Part shown: in pieces, positions 14,983 to 28,383 of the stretch
Layout: each line of letters begins with the position of its first letter
Position numbering within the stretch: the stretch's first letter is position 1
Assembly: GCF_013978595.1 (NCBI RefSeq)
Contig: NZ_JACDTZ010000004.1
Span: 1-36,510, forward strand
Length of the DNA: 36,510 nt
Source: Corynebacterium haematomassiliense
GTDB lineage: Bacteria > Actinomycetota > Actinomycetes > Mycobacteriales > Mycobacteriaceae
Direction: 5' to 3'
Notes under the pieces: model-generated
Seen by the model: the letters and a program-made list of their open reading frames with translations, nothing else
What the model was told of the DNA's origin: nothing
Databases searched by the model: none
Made by a program: the position numbers and the translations under genes

Positions 14983-16551
14983 ATGAACGGAATCGCCGAG
15001 CTCGTGGACCAGGTCGCCGACGGCCTGTCGCAGTTGCGCCAGCTTCTGGACGATCCATCGGCCCTCCCCCTCGCCACCATCACCCGCGACATCGCGCGCC
15101 TCGAACGCGCGATGGATAAGAAGGCCTACGTGGACGCCGCCTTCGCGCAGGCGTGCGTGCTGGCGGACGCCGGCAAGCTGGTCGGCGCGAACCACCCGGA
15201 CGCGTACCTGACCGAAAAGCTCGGCATCTCGCGCGGCGAGGCGTACAACCGCATCGCACGGGCGAAGGCGCTTTTCGATGCTCCGCCGGAGCCTCCGGAG
15301 CCTGAAGACTTCTTCTTCGAAGAGGACTGCACTGAAGATGACCGCCTTGCTGCCGAGGAGGCCGCGCGCAAGGCCGCCGAGGAGGAAGCGGAGCGCCGCC
15401 GCAAGGACCAGGAGGAGGCGCGCAAGCGTGCCGACGAGGTCCCGGCCGCCAAGCAGGACATCATCCGCCGCGAGCTGGACAAGCTGCTCAAGGCTGCCGA
15501 GGGCGAGCGGATGCGCATCTACGCCCGCGCGATGGAGCAGGCGAAATACCGCGACGAGAAGGACCTACGGCTGTTTGTGAAGCGCCTGGTCGCCGAGGCC
15601 AACAAGCCCCACGTGAAGGCGAACCCGAACGCGGGCTTTGAAAAGCGCGACGCCTCGCTGGGCAGGGAGAACGTGGACGGCACCTTCGACGTGACGCTGT
15701 CGATGACCCGCGCCGACTATGCCCTCTACAAGGCGCTCACCGACAAGGGTCTGTCGCCGAACTCCAATATCCCGGAGGAACTGCAGGGCGACCGGGACCC
15801 GCGCACGAAAGGCCAGCGCCGCTACGACCAGTACATGGCCATCCTGCGCCAGTACGAAGAAGGCCAGCAGGCTGCGAACGGCGGCGCCGCGTCGGTGGTG
15901 GTGTCCATCACGCTCGACGACCTCGCCGAGGCCGACGCCAACACCCTGTTCCAGACCAACGTCGGTGTGGAGCTCGACGCCTTCGACCTGGTCCGGCTCG
16001 GAATGGACGGCACGAGCGACTTCCTGCTCACCGTCGACGGGCTTTCCGGGGTGCCGCTGCACCTGGGCCGGTCGCGGAGGCTCGCGTCGGTGGGCCAGCG
16101 CATCGCCATGTTCGCAGTCCAGGGGGTGTGCTCCTGGGCCGGCTGCACGACCTCCATGAGCGAGTGCGAGGCCCACCACATCATCTCTTGGTTGCGGTAT
16201 GGGGCGACCGACATCGAGAACCTCACCGGCCTGTGCCCCACCCACCACAGGTGCAACAACGACCGCAGGGACGGCTCGTTCAACAAGGGCTACATGGACT
16301 ACGACCCCGACACCGGCGGTGCCGTTTTGGTCAAAGCCGACGGCACCCCCCACACCAACACCACGGACCCCGCCATGCACTCGGCGGTCAACCGGATCAA
16401 GGCGAAACGAGCCTCAGCGTCGGCGCCGCCACCTGTGGAAACGCACTGGCCCACCTCCCCACCGCCGGGGCGCGCGGGTCATGCTGCCCATGCGAATCAG
16501 CCAAACCACCGTCCCAATCGCCCTGGTCACCGCATGCCGATGCGGCCCTAA
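14983..16551 (+). CDS. DUF222/13E12-type HNH endonuclease
   Basis: This is a 522-residue protein. A DUF222-like helical region occupies most of the N-terminal two thirds, interrupted by an extremely charged, probably coiled-coil stretch (about 120-165, EEAARKAAEEEAERRRKDQE). The C-terminal HNH nuclease module is intact: CSWAGCTTSMSECEAHHIISW, then NLTGLCPTHHRCNND, with metal-site Cys pairs and catalytic His. The last 60 residues are Pro/His-rich and probably disordered. These proteins are multicopy in actinobacteria (13E12 repeats in mycobacteria), several of them DNA-damage induced; a role in mobile-element biology or repair is unproven. AAAGGAGG precedes the ATG. Confidence 0.88.
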   Translation: MNGIAELVDQVADGLSQLRQLLDDPSALPLATITRDIARLERAMDKKAYVDAAFAQACVLADAGKLVGANHPDAYLTEKLGISRGEAYNRIARAKALFDAPPEPPEPEDFFFEEDCTEDDRLAAEEAARKAAEEEAERRRKDQEEARKRADEVPAAKQDIIRRELDKLLKAAEGERMRIYARAMEQAKYRDEKDLRLFVKRLVAEANKPHVKANPNAGFEKRDASLGRENVDGTFDVTLSMTRADYALYKALTDKGLSPNSNIPEELQGDRDPRTKGQRRYDQYMAILRQYEEGQQAANGGAASVVVSITLDDLAEADANTLFQTNVGVELDAFDLVRLGMDGTSDFLLTVDGLSGVPLHLGRSRRLASVGQRIAMFAVQGVCSWAGCTTSMSECEAHHIISWLRYGATDIENLTGLCPTHHRCNNDRRDGSFNKGYMDYDPDTGGAVLVKADGTPHTNTTDPAMHSAVNRIKAKRASASAPPPVETHWPTSPPPGRAGHAAHANQPNHRPNRPGHRMPMRP

Positions 16552-16573
16552 AAGGCATTCGCCGCAGCCTGAA

Positions 16574-21241
<4,668 letters not shown>

Positions 21242-21248
21242 CACGCCA

Positions 21249-21264
21249 ACCTTAGCGGTAGAGT
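21249..21264. promoter_or_regulatory. divergent leaderless promoters lhr / cysQ
   Basis: Minus-strand TAAGGT (21254-21249) is 7 nt from the lhr ATG. Plus-strand TAGAGT (21259-21264) is 7 nt from the cysQ ATG. The two -10 elements are only 4 bp apart, and 30 bp separate the two start codons. Confidence 0.55.
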
Positions 21265-21271
21265 CGGGTGC

Positions 21272-22045
21272 ATGACTGCTCAGTACTCGGATTCCCGGCT
21301 GACCAACCTCATCGCCGAAGGCACCGGCGAGATCCTCAAAGGCGTGCGCGGCGTGGGCTTGTTGCGGGGCCGCGAGCTCGGCGAGGCGGGCGACGAGCTC
21401 GCCCAAAGCTGGATCTCCAGGGTGCTTTCGCAGCACAGGCCTGACGACGGCTTCCTGTCGGAGGAGGCCGCCGACAACCAAGACCGCCTGTCGAAGGACA
21501 GAGTCTGGATCGTCGACCCGCTCGACGGCACCAAGGAGTTCGCCACCGGCCGCCAGGATTGGGCGGTGCACGTCGCCCTCGTGGAGGACGGGGTGCCCAC
21601 CCACGCCGCGGTGGGCCTGCCGGATTTAGGTGTCGTGTTTAAGTCCTCCGATGTCCGCCACGTCTCCGGGCCGTTTGCGGGCAAGGTCGCGATGTCCCGG
21701 AACAGGCCCCCGGCCGTCGCGAAGCATGTTGCCCAAGCCTTGGGTTTTGAAGTCCAGCCCGTGGGCTCCGCGGGTGCGAAGGCGATGCACGTGCTACTCG
21801 GCGACTACGACGCATACGTCCACGCCGGCGGCCAGTACGAGTGGGACCAGGCGGCGCCCGTGGGTGTCGCGCTCGCGGCGGGGCTGCATGCCTCGCGCCT
21901 CGACGGCACCCCGCTGCGCTACAACAACGCGGACACCTATATCCCCGATATTGTGATCTGCCGGCCCGAACTTGCCGACGACATTCTGGAGGCCGCCGCC
22001 CGCTACCGCGACGAGCACGGCACCTTTGAAGGAGTAGCCAAGTGA
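21272..22045 (+). CDS. cysQ: 3'(2'),5'-bisphosphate nucleotidase, inositol-phosphatase family
   Basis: The enzyme hydrolyses 3'-phosphoadenosine 5'-phosphate (PAP), the by-product of sulfate reduction and sulfotransfer. The protein has 257 residues. The lithium-sensitive phosphatase metal motifs are present: FLSEE (residues 61-65), [10 protein letters not shown] (81-90) and the C-terminal [16 protein letters not shown]. The short N-terminus is set by the leaderless start at 21272; the much longer open frame upstream is antisense to lhr. It is the first gene of cysQ-thyA-folA-mycoredoxin and overlaps thyA (GTGA). CysQ rather than a plain inositol monophosphatase is inferred from the TKEF motif. 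Confidence 0.9.
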   Translation: MTAQYSDSRLTNLIAEGTGEILKGVRGVGLLRGRELGEAGDELAQSWISRVLSQHRPDDGFLSEEAADNQDRLSKDRVWIVDPLDGTKEFATGRQDWAVHVALVEDGVPTHAAVGLPDLGVVFKSSDVRHVSGPFAGKVAMSRNRPPAVAKHVAQALGFEVQPVGSAGAKAMHVLLGDYDAYVHAGGQYEWDQAAPVGVALAAGLHASRLDGTPLRYNNADTYIPDIVICRPELADDILEAAARYRDEHGTFEGVAK

Positions 22046-22839
22046 TTTCCACCCCGTACGAGGACCTGTTGCGCGACGTGTTGGAAAACGGCGCCGCGAA
22101 GGGCGACCGCACCGGCACCGGCACCCGCAGCGTGTTCGGCCGCCAGATCCGCTACGACCTTTCCGAGTCCTTTCCCCTGCTGACCACGAAGAAGGTGTAC
22201 TTCAAGGGAGTCGTCGGCGAGCTGCTGTGGTTTTTGCGCGGCGATTCCAACGTGCGCTGGCTGCAGGACAACGGGGTGCGCATCTGGAACGAGTGGGCCG
22301 ACGAAAACGGCGAGCTCGGTCCGGTCTACGGCGTGCAGTGGCGCTCCTGGCCCACCCCCGACGGCGGGCACATCGACCAGATCGAGGAGGTCCTGCGCAC
22401 CCTGCGCGAGAACCCGGATTCGCGCCGCAACCTGGTGTCCGCCTGGAACGTGGCTGAGCTGGACAAGATGGCGCTGATGCCCTGCCACCTGCTGTTCCAG
22501 CTCTACGTCGCCGACGGGAAGTTGAGCATGCAGGTGTACCAGCGCAGCGCCGACATGTTCCTCGGTGTGCCGTTCAACATCGCCTCCTACGCGCTTTTGA
22601 CCCACATGTTCGCCCAGCAGGCGGGCCTTGAGGTCGGCGAGCTGATCTGGACGGGCGGCGACTGCCACATCTACAACAACCACCTCGACCAGGTGCGCGA
22701 GCAGCTCTCCCGCGACGCCCGCGAGTACCCGCAGCTGCGCCTGCGCAAGGCCGCGTCGATTTTCGACTACGACTTCGACGACATCGAGGTTGTGGGCTAC
22801 GACCCGCACCCCACCATCAAGGCGGAGGTGTCCGTATGA
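22042..22839 (+). CDS. thyA: thymidylate synthase ThyA
   Basis: The enzyme methylates dUMP to dTMP with 5,10-methylene-THF, producing dihydrofolate. At 265 residues it has the standard bacterial length. Key segments are [13 protein letters not shown], the FPLLTTKKV loop, [21 protein letters not shown], the nucleophile C148 in [34 protein letters not shown] and [14 protein letters not shown]. The start is GTG (22042) overlapping the cysQ TGA; AAGGAG lies at 22030-22035. It overlaps folA by 4 nt (ATGA), coupling dTMP synthesis to regeneration of its cofactor. Confidence 0.98.
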   Translation: MISTPYEDLLRDVLENGAAKGDRTGTGTRSVFGRQIRYDLSESFPLLTTKKVYFKGVVGELLWFLRGDSNVRWLQDNGVRIWNEWADENGELGPVYGVQWRSWPTPDGGHIDQIEEVLRTLRENPDSRRNLVSAWNVAELDKMALMPCHLLFQLYVADGKLSMQVYQRSADMFLGVPFNIASYALLTHMFAQQAGLEVGELIWTGGDCHIYNNHLDQVREQLSRDAREYPQLRLRKAASIFDYDFDDIEVVGYDPHPTIKAEVSV

Positions 22840-23315
22840 CCTTGGGCGCAATTTGGGCCCAAAGCCTCGACGGCATCATCGGCGACGGCGCCGGCATGCC
22901 GTGGCACCTGCCCGAGGACCTCAAGCACTTCAAGGAGACCACTCTGGGCAGCCCCATCATCATGGGGCGCCGCACCTGGGAATCCTTGCCGGTCAAGCCG
23001 CTGCCGGGCCGCAAGAACATCGTGCTGTCCTCGCGCGAGGACGACGACTGGTCCGACGGCGCGTCCGTGTGCCGCGACATCCCGGAACTGGAGTCGGACG
23101 CGTGGATCATCGGCGGCGCGCAGGTCTACGAGGCCACCCTGGACGAGGTGGATGTCATCGAGCGCACACTTATCGACGTCCATCCGGACCTCCCCGCAAA
23201 CAAAGCCGTCCACGCGCCCCGCATCGACGACGCCTTCGAGCTGGTCCGCGACGGCGAATGGCAGACGTCCACGACCGGCCTGCGCTACAAGTTCCAACGT
23301 TTTGAAAGGGTTTGA
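22836..23315 (+). CDS. folA: dihydrofolate reductase
   Basis: This NADPH-dependent enzyme reduces dihydrofolate to tetrahydrofolate; it is the trimethoprim/methotrexate target. The protein has 159 residues. The N-terminal [30 protein letters not shown] holds W23 and the catalytic acid D28; [12 protein letters not shown] and [10 protein letters not shown] form the cofactor site, and [13 protein letters not shown] is also typical. The ATG overlaps the end of thyA by 4 nt, and the stop lies 1 nt before the mycoredoxin start. Confidence 0.97.
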   Translation: MTLGAIWAQSLDGIIGDGAGMPWHLPEDLKHFKETTLGSPIIMGRRTWESLPVKPLPGRKNIVLSSREDDDWSDGASVCRDIPELESDAWIIGGAQVYEATLDEVDVIERTLIDVHPDLPANKAVHAPRIDDAFELVRDGEWQTSTTGLRYKFQRFERV

Positions 23316-23316
23316 C

Positions 23317-23601
23317 ATGACCGTTGCCGCACCTGAGACCTCCTCGCACGTGACCATCTTCGCCGCGGACTGGTGCCCGTTCTGCCGCAAGCTGCGCGAG
23401 CGCCTCGACCGCACCGAAACCCCCTACGACCTCGTCGACGTGGACGCCGACGGCATGGACGAGGTCAACGCCTGGATCGAGTCCGTCAACGACGGCAACC
23501 GCATCGTGCCCACGGTGCTCTACTCCGACGGCACCCACGCCACCAACCCCGAGGCCTCCGCGGTGCGCGCGAAGCTGCGCGAGCTCACCGGCGAGGAGTA
23601 G
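23317..23601 (+). CDS. mycoredoxin (glutaredoxin-fold, Mrx1-like)
   Basis: This is a 94-residue thioredoxin-fold protein that uses mycothiol to reduce mixed disulfides in actinobacteria. The active site is C20-P-F-C23 in ADWCPFCRKL; the cis-Pro loop RIVPTVL and the C-terminal TNPEASAVRAKLREL match mycobacterial mycoredoxin, which has WCGYC at the same place. It follows folA by one base and is the last gene of the operon. Its last 17 nt overlap the convergent FAD oxidoreductase gene. The Phe in CPFC is a mild variant of the usual Tyr. Mycoredoxin rather than glutaredoxin is inferred from similarity and from the organism's thiol chemistry. Confidence 0.88.
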   Translation: MTVAAPETSSHVTIFAADWCPFCRKLRERLDRTETPYDLVDVDADGMDEVNAWIESVNDGNRIVPTVLYSDGTHATNPEASAVRAKLRELTGEE

Positions 23602-24985
23602 CCCCGAAGTCCCGCAGCGCCGCCTCGGCGGCCCACCAGCCGGGCATGCCGTGCACCCCGGCGCCGGGCGCGGTCGAGGACGAGGCCATGTACAGCCCCT
23701 TGCGCAGCCGGTGCGGCTGCCGAAGCAGCAGCTGCGCCCCGTCCATCGCGCCGCCGGCGATGTCGCCTCCGACGAGGTTGGGGTTCCACGCCTCCAGCTC
23801 GCGCGGGGGCGTTTCTATTTTGTCCTTCACCACCGCGCGGAAACCGGGCGCGAACCGCTCGATCTGCTTCGTGATCTTCTCCGCCACCTCGCCGGGGCGG
23901 CGCTCCTGGTAGCCGTGCGGGACGTGGGCGTAGGTCCACAGCACCAGCCCTCGCGGGGGGTCGGCGGCGTACTGCTGCGCCGCCATCACGAACGGCCGCT
24001 CGGGCATGACGCCCCTGGCCACTTCCCTTTCGGCCCGCACGATCTCGTCTGCGCTGCCTCCGACGTGCACCGTCGCGGCCTTACCTACCCTGGCATCGGC
24101 CCACGGCACCGGGGCATCCAGCAGGAAGTCCACCTTGTGTACTCCGGGGCCGTAGCGCCACCGGCGCATGGACCGGCTGCGGCGGGCGGGCAGCGACGTG
24201 CCGTCGAGAGGCAGCACCTGCTTCGGGGGGAGGTTCACAATCACCGCGTCCGCGTCCGGGAGCGCGCGGACCTCCTCGCCGCGGCGCACCTGACCGCCGC
24301 GCTCCTCGACGATCCTGGCTAAAGCGGCCGTGACCGCGCCCGAGCCGCCTTCCGCCACCGGCCACCCGCGCGTCATGCCGAGCGCCCCGAAGAGCAGGCC
24401 GAACGCCCCGGTAAACGGCCGCGCCGGCGAGGTGATCGCGTGCGTCGCGCTGCCGGCGAACAGGGCGCGGGCCTCCTCGGTGCGAAACGCGGCGCGCCCC
24501 AGCGCGGTGGCCGGCCACAGCCCGCGCGCACCGAACCGCGCCAGCGCGACCGGGTGGCGGGGCAGGCGCGGCATCGGCGCCAGTACGTCCTCGAGGAGGT
24601 CGTCGATGTGCTCCACCACAGGCCTATGCAGCCGCTCCCAGGCCTTGCCGTCCGCGCCGAGCCCCGCCGCCGTCTCCTCCAGCGAGCTCGCCAGCACCGC
24701 CGCGCTGCCGTCGAGCGGGTGCGCCATCTCGTACGGCGCGCGCAGCCAGCGCACCCCGTAGTCCTCCAGCCGCAGCGCGCGGAAGGCCGGGCTGGCGGCC
24801 CCGAAGGGGTGGCAGGCGGCGCCGAGGTCGACCAGCGTGGCGTCGTGAAGCTTCTGTGTTGACGCCGCGCCCCCAACCTCGCCCGAGCGCTCGAGCACCT
24901 CCACCCGCCACCCGCTGACCGCGAGGCGCGCGGCGGCCGTGAGCCCGTTGGGCCCGGCGCCGACGACAACTGCCAAAGGTTTCAC
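23585..24985 (-). CDS. NAD(P)/FAD-dependent oxidoreductase, phytoene-desaturase-like
   Basis: This 466-residue flavoprotein has an N-terminal FAD dinucleotide-binding motif, VVVGAGPNGLTAAARLAVSGWRVEVLERSGEVGG, with conserved GxGxxG and a terminal acidic residue. The C-terminal FAD segment is MASSSTAPGAGVHGMPGWWAAEAAL. The overall plan matches the CrtI/amine-oxidase superfamily, but no carotenoid genes are nearby, so the substrate is unknown. I start at a GTG (24985), 7 nt after minus-strand TACCAT, which gives the classic N-terminus just before VVVGAG. Upstream codons belong to the divergent gene's region. It converges on the mycoredoxin gene with a 17-nt overlap. Confidence 0.82.
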   Translation of the reverse strand: MKPLAVVVGAGPNGLTAAARLAVSGWRVEVLERSGEVGGAASTQKLHDATLVDLGAACHPFGAASPAFRALRLEDYGVRWLRAPYEMAHPLDGSAAVLASSLEETAAGLGADGKAWERLHRPVVEHIDDLLEDVLAPMPRLPRHPVALARFGARGLWPATALGRAAFRTEEARALFAGSATHAITSPARPFTGAFGLLFGALGMTRGWPVAEGGSGAVTAALARIVEERGGQVRRGEEVRALPDADAVIVNLPPKQVLPLDGTSLPARRSRSMRRWRYGPGVHKVDFLLDAPVPWADARVGKAATVHVGGSADEIVRAEREVARGVMPERPFVMAAQQYAADPPRGLVLWTYAHVPHGYQERRPGEVAEKITKQIERFAPGFRAVVKDKIETPPRELEAWNPNLVGGDIAGGAMDGAQLLLRQPHRLRKGLYMASSSTAPGAGVHGMPGWWAAEAALRDFGATPRR

Positions 24986-24992
24986 CGTGCCG

Positions 24993-25006
24993 ATGGTAGC
25001 TAGACT
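24993..25006. promoter_or_regulatory. divergent leaderless promoters, FAD oxidoreductase / DoxX-like gene
   Basis: Minus-strand TACCAT (24998-24993) lies 7 nt from the GTG at 24985. Plus-strand TAGACT (25001-25006) lies 7 nt from the ATG at 25014. The hexamers are separated by 2 bp, so both polymerases cannot bind at once. Confidence 0.5.
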
Positions 25007-25013
25007 GCTGCCC

Positions 25014-26048
25014 ATGAACGCGAAACAGATTGGTTGGGCACTGCACTGGGTTGTGCGCATGGTGGCGTTTGGGCTGCTCATGCCGTACGCGGTATTCAAA
25101 CTTGGGCTGATGCAGATGAGCAAGCCGGACTTCCCGGAGCTTCTGATCACCCTCGGCGAGAAGTCCCCGATGGGGCTGCTGTGGACCTTCATGGGCTTCT
25201 CCCCCTTCGTGCAGTTCCTCGCCGGCCTGGCCGAATTCGTCGCCGCCCTGTTGCTGCTGTGGCGGCGCACCGCGTGGCTCGGCGGGCTGATCGGCTTCAT
25301 TGATCTGGCCGTGGTGTGGCTGTTGAACATGACCTTCGACGTACCCGTGAAGATCCCCTCGGCCTTCCAGGCGCTGCTGTATCTGCTGGTGCTGGCGCCG
25401 TGGCTGCCGCGGCTGTTCCGCTTCCTCGCGGGGCGTGCGACGGAGGCTGTGGAGCCGCCGCGCGTGATCACCAACGAGAAGGTCCACCGCGTAACCCGCT
25501 TCTTCCCCGCCGTGGCCGCGGTGGTCGCGCTCGGCGCGGGCGGGTTCGTGATGGTCAACGGCATCCCGAAGGCGCTCGACCGCGAGGGCACCGAGCTGTC
25601 CGGCGTGTACTCGGTCGCAGGCGGCAACATCGAGCCCGCGCCTGAACTCGCGGACGACCGCCGCTGGTCCGAGATCGCGTTCGGCTCCTTCGACGGCTTC
25701 GAGGCCGGCAACTTCTACCGCGTCGAGGGCGAAACCCCGGAGGGTGACTTCCATGGGCTCGCTGCCTTACGACGAGCCTCCGGCGACCTCCACGAAGGCT
25801 TCTACACCCTCAACGGCGACCGCGTGACCATCCAGCTCACCGCCCCCATGACCGACGACGGCGTCAACGCCGCCCCGCGAGGCCCCATCGAGGAAACGCT
25901 GGAATTCACTTGGCGCGCTGAGGGCGATGGGCTCGAGCTTTCGCCTATCGACGGCCCCACCGACGCCTTCGAGCTGACCCCCTCCAAGCTCGGCACCACC
26001 CTGCTGGACCGGCCGTTCACCTGGGTTTCCCCGCCGTTCAACCGGTAG
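25014..26048 (+). CDS. DoxX-like membrane protein with C-terminal extracytoplasmic domain
   Basis: This 344-residue protein has two parts. The N-terminal half has about four transmembrane segments (for example VVRMVAFGLLMPYAVFKLGL, FLAGLAEFVAALLLLW and ALLYLLVLAPWLP), arranged like DoxX/DoxD-family proteins. After a fifth hydrophobic segment (FFPAVAAVVALGAGGFVMV) a 160-residue soluble part follows. It is rich in beta-type alternation and contains the element SGVYSVAGG plus repeated G-D-x-F/Y strands, which could be a lipocalin- or beta-barrel-like fold (inference). I know no function. The start at 25014 follows from the leaderless promoter. Confidence 0.7.
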   Translation: MNAKQIGWALHWVVRMVAFGLLMPYAVFKLGLMQMSKPDFPELLITLGEKSPMGLLWTFMGFSPFVQFLAGLAEFVAALLLLWRRTAWLGGLIGFIDLAVVWLLNMTFDVPVKIPSAFQALLYLLVLAPWLPRLFRFLAGRATEAVEPPRVITNEKVHRVTRFFPAVAAVVALGAGGFVMVNGIPKALDREGTELSGVYSVAGGNIEPAPELADDRRWSEIAFGSFDGFEAGNFYRVEGETPEGDFHGLAALRRASGDLHEGFYTLNGDRVTIQLTAPMTDDGVNAAPRGPIEETLEFTWRAEGDGLELSPIDGPTDAFELTPSKLGTTLLDRPFTWVSPPFNR

Positions 26049-26076
26049 TTCGGGTGGGTAGGCGGCGCGTGACCGC

Positions 26077-26349
26077 CTATTCGCCGTGTTTCTTGTTCCA
26101 TCGATACCTGCGGAAGTGAAAGATCGGCAGGATAAAGACGTAGTACACGCCAAGAGTCCAGGCGACTGGAATGAGCATGTTTGAAAGCCAAGTGCCGGAA
26201 CCGTCGTTAACAGGAAACACAACGTACATGGCGATTACAGCGAGAGGCACGATAACGAAACTCTGCCACCATGGCGGAACCCATGGCGCTCCATTTTCCT
26301 CTCGCGCGGCAAGTGCCCCGCCGAAGCCCATTTCAAACCTGGACCCCAT
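26077..26349 (-). CDS. small two-helix membrane protein
   Basis: This 90-residue protein has two hydrophobic helices (FVIVPLAVIAMYVVFPV and LIPVAWTLGVYYVFILPIF) and a basic C-terminal tail (HFRRYRWNKKHGE), consistent with a cytoplasmic C-terminus. There is no recognisable family. A very good ribosome site (GAGGAGG, 7 nt spacing) precedes the ATG. It lies 12 nt downstream of the TetR gene in the same operon, so it may be its target or an accessory product. Confidence 0.72.
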   Translation of the reverse strand: MGSRFEMGFGGALAAREENGAPWVPPWWQSFVIVPLAVIAMYVVFPVNDGSGTWLSNMLIPVAWTLGVYYVFILPIFHFRRYRWNKKHGE

Positions 26350-26361
26350 TCAGAAACCTCC

Positions 26362-26958
26362 TCAAGACAGAAGTGCCGAGATGCCCTCGGAGAGGATCTC
26401 ACGTGGGCTGGTGTGGTGCGCCGCATGGAGGCGCGCATAGGTCGGGGCCTGCTCCGGGTCGATGGCAACGCGCCTTTCGTCGGGCGCCATGGGAGCGGTC
26501 AGGGCGGCGCCGATCACTAGGTTTGATAACCGGTAGGAAGTTCCCAACGGATCCGGAGCGCCCGCTCGCTCGAGCAGCACGCACATACGTTCAGAAAGCG
26601 CCAGGTACGCAGGGCCCCTGGGTGCCCGCATCCCGATGACTTGGCCTGCCCACCGGTGGGCCGTGAGATGCGAGAAAAAGTCTTGCATCAGGGTAGACAG
26701 GTCGGCGTTGCGGATCGATTCGTTCATCACGGGATCGTCTGCAAGCGCTGTGTCGAGGGCGAGGTCAAACAAGTCGTCGACTGATTCGACGCGGGAATAC
26801 AAGCTGGCGGGAGCGACCTCCACCTGCTGCGCCACAGCCCTGAGGGTGAGCGCTCTCAATCCACCTTCATCCAGCAGTCTCACCGAGACCCTCGCAATCT
26901 CCGCAATGTCCACGGCGCGGTGGCGTTGCACAGGTTTTCGGTGTTCCCAGTAGCTCAC
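26362..26958 (-). CDS. TetR/AcrR-family transcriptional regulator
   Basis: This 198-residue regulator starts at a GTG. The N-terminal helix-turn-helix domain (about 17-65) reads IAEIARVSVRLLDEGGLRAL, then LRAVAQQVEVAPASLYSRVE and a DLFDLALD linker helix. The C-terminal ligand domain has an aromatic- and Met-rich core. TAGCCT lies 6 nt before the GTG, so translation may be leaderless. It is divergent from the double-GNAT gene and precedes a small membrane protein; it probably represses its own operon and perhaps the acetyltransferase. The ligand is unknown. Confidence 0.88.
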   Translation of the reverse strand: MSYWEHRKPVQRHRAVDIAEIARVSVRLLDEGGLRALTLRAVAQQVEVAPASLYSRVESVDDLFDLALDTALADDPVMNESIRNADLSTLMQDFFSHLTAHRWAGQVIGMRAPRGPAYLALSERMCVLLERAGAPDPLGTSYRLSNLVIGAALTAPMAPDERRVAIDPEQAPTYARLHAAHHTSPREILSEGISALLS

Positions 26959-26964
26959 CCCACC

Positions 26965-27011
26965 AGGCTAACCAAACATGCCCGCAACAACTATCCGTCC
27001 TATGTTAGTTT
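26965..27011. promoter_or_regulatory. TetR / GNAT divergent promoter region
   Basis: Minus-strand TAGCCT (26970-26965) is 6 nt from the tetR GTG. Plus-strand TAGTTT (27006-27011) is 6 nt from the GNAT ATG, with TATGTT (27001-27006) as an alternative. AACTA (26989-26993) and TAGTT (27006-27010) are inverted arms overlapping the plus-strand -10, a possible TetR operator. Confidence 0.4.
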
Positions 27012-27017
27012 TGCAGC

Positions 27018-28088
27018 ATGCTGGATGCCACGAAGCTCCCGATCGTCCATGAGGGCACGCGCTTACGGCCCCTCTCCGAGCTGGACGCGGACGCGTACGC
27101 AAGCGGAACCAAAGATGAAGCCGTGCTGCGCTTCGGCCACTTACCCGAACCCGACTACACCCCCGAATCCGTGCGACGGTTGATCCGCGGAGAGATCGCG
27201 GCGGGCCTCTCGTCTGGCACGCTGGCGGTCCTCGCACTTGCCAACGCCGCGACGAACCAGTTCGTGGGCTCCCTAGTACTTTTCGACGTCAGCCCCGAGG
27301 CCGCCGAGGTCGGGTTCTGGATCCATCCCGATGCGCGAGGAAATGGACACGCCCGCCGGGCGCTGGAATTGGCATCGCGTTTCGCCCGCGACAGTGGACT
27401 TCGGACTTTGACGGCACGCACACTTCCAGAGAACGAGCCTTCCCAGCGGTGTTTGACCAGTGCAGGATTCCGCGAGACCGGGAGAAGCGCAGGAACCACG
27501 CCCGCGGGGCTGCAGGAGGAGTTGCTCCATTATCAGCGCGACCTCGCGCCTGCCCACCAGTGGCCGTTGGCGACGGAACGGCTCCAGCTCCGACTCCACG
27601 AACGAGGCGACGCCAGTTGGCTCCACAACCTTTATGCACAACCTGACGTTGCCCGCTACCTGCTGGACGAGCCGTGGACCGCGGAAGTCGCGCGAGAAAA
27701 GCTCGGCGAGCGCCTAGCCAAGACCGGTCTCGACGACGAGGCCGGCGCGCTCGCACTGGTCATCGAGCATGACGGCGCCCCCATCGGAGACGTCGCACTG
27801 TGGCTCACCGATAAGGAGCACCGCCAGGGTGAAATCGGATGGGTTCTGAACCCGAAGTTTGGAGGACAAGGTTTCGCCAGCGAAGCCGTCCGAGCGGTCC
27901 TTGCCCTCGGGTTTGACCACTATCGCCTCCACCGCATCACGGCACAGATGGATGCGCGCAATAACGCCTCAGCAGCACTCGCCCGCCGCGTCGGGCTCAG
28001 GCTCGAAGCGCATCACGTCCAGGACTGGTACAGCAAGGGCGAATGGACCGACACCCTCGTCTACGCGCGGCTTGCCTCAGAGAGCTAA
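27018..28088 (+). CDS. double GNAT-domain N-acetyltransferase
   Basis: This 356-residue protein is built from two fused GNAT domains. Domain 1 (about 12-175) has VGFWIHPDARGNGHARRALELASRFA, an acetyl-CoA-binding Q/RxxGxG/A-type motif, and an ENEPSQRCLTSAGF helix. Domain 2 (about 183-356) has IGWVLNPKFGGQGFASEAVRAVL, ARNNASAALARRVGLR and a RimJ/RimL-like ending (WYSKGEWTDTLVYARL). Both have the features of the RimJ/RimL-type branch. The substrate is unknown. It is divergent from the TetR gene, and its GC content is lower than that of the housekeeping genes. Confidence 0.85.
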   Translation: MLDATKLPIVHEGTRLRPLSELDADAYASGTKDEAVLRFGHLPEPDYTPESVRRLIRGEIAAGLSSGTLAVLALANAATNQFVGSLVLFDVSPEAAEVGFWIHPDARGNGHARRALELASRFARDSGLRTLTARTLPENEPSQRCLTSAGFRETGRSAGTTPAGLQEELLHYQRDLAPAHQWPLATERLQLRLHERGDASWLHNLYAQPDVARYLLDEPWTAEVAREKLGERLAKTGLDDEAGALALVIEHDGAPIGDVALWLTDKEHRQGEIGWVLNPKFGGQGFASEAVRAVLALGFDHYRLHRITAQMDARNNASAALARRVGLRLEAHHVQDWYSKGEWTDTLVYARLASES

Positions 28089-28383
28089 AACCAATGAACG
28101 CCTCTACCCGGCAATGGAGGCCATTCGAACAATCCCCAACCCAGCTAGTTCGCGTCCATCCTGACTAGTCCCCCTCTCACTGTTTTTGAGTCCTCATCTC
28201 ACGGTTCAACGGATAACGAAGCCCCACAAAACCAAAAGCGCAGGCCCGTTGGTCTTTCAGCGGACAACCACAAGCTCACCGCGTTCCCCTACCGATGCCC
28301 TGTGCACATAGAGCCCAAGTGTTTTGACGCTTGCCGCTTCACAGATCGCACCACCTGGAACACGATTTTCCAGGTGACCCGAT
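28089..28383. other. lower-GC intergenic stretch between GNAT and methyltransferase
   Basis: No gene of ordinary length lies here. It holds the C-terminal part of a 51-codon minus-strand frame (28257-28412), a 9-bp inverted repeat (28352-28376) and otherwise unassigned, AT-richer sequence with stops in most frames. It may be a remnant of an acquired segment. Confidence 0.45.

Noticed and set aside
15565..16380. 271-codon minus-strand frame opposite the HNH gene
   Set aside because: His/Val/Gly-rich shadow of the DUF222/HNH coding frame, with no motif.
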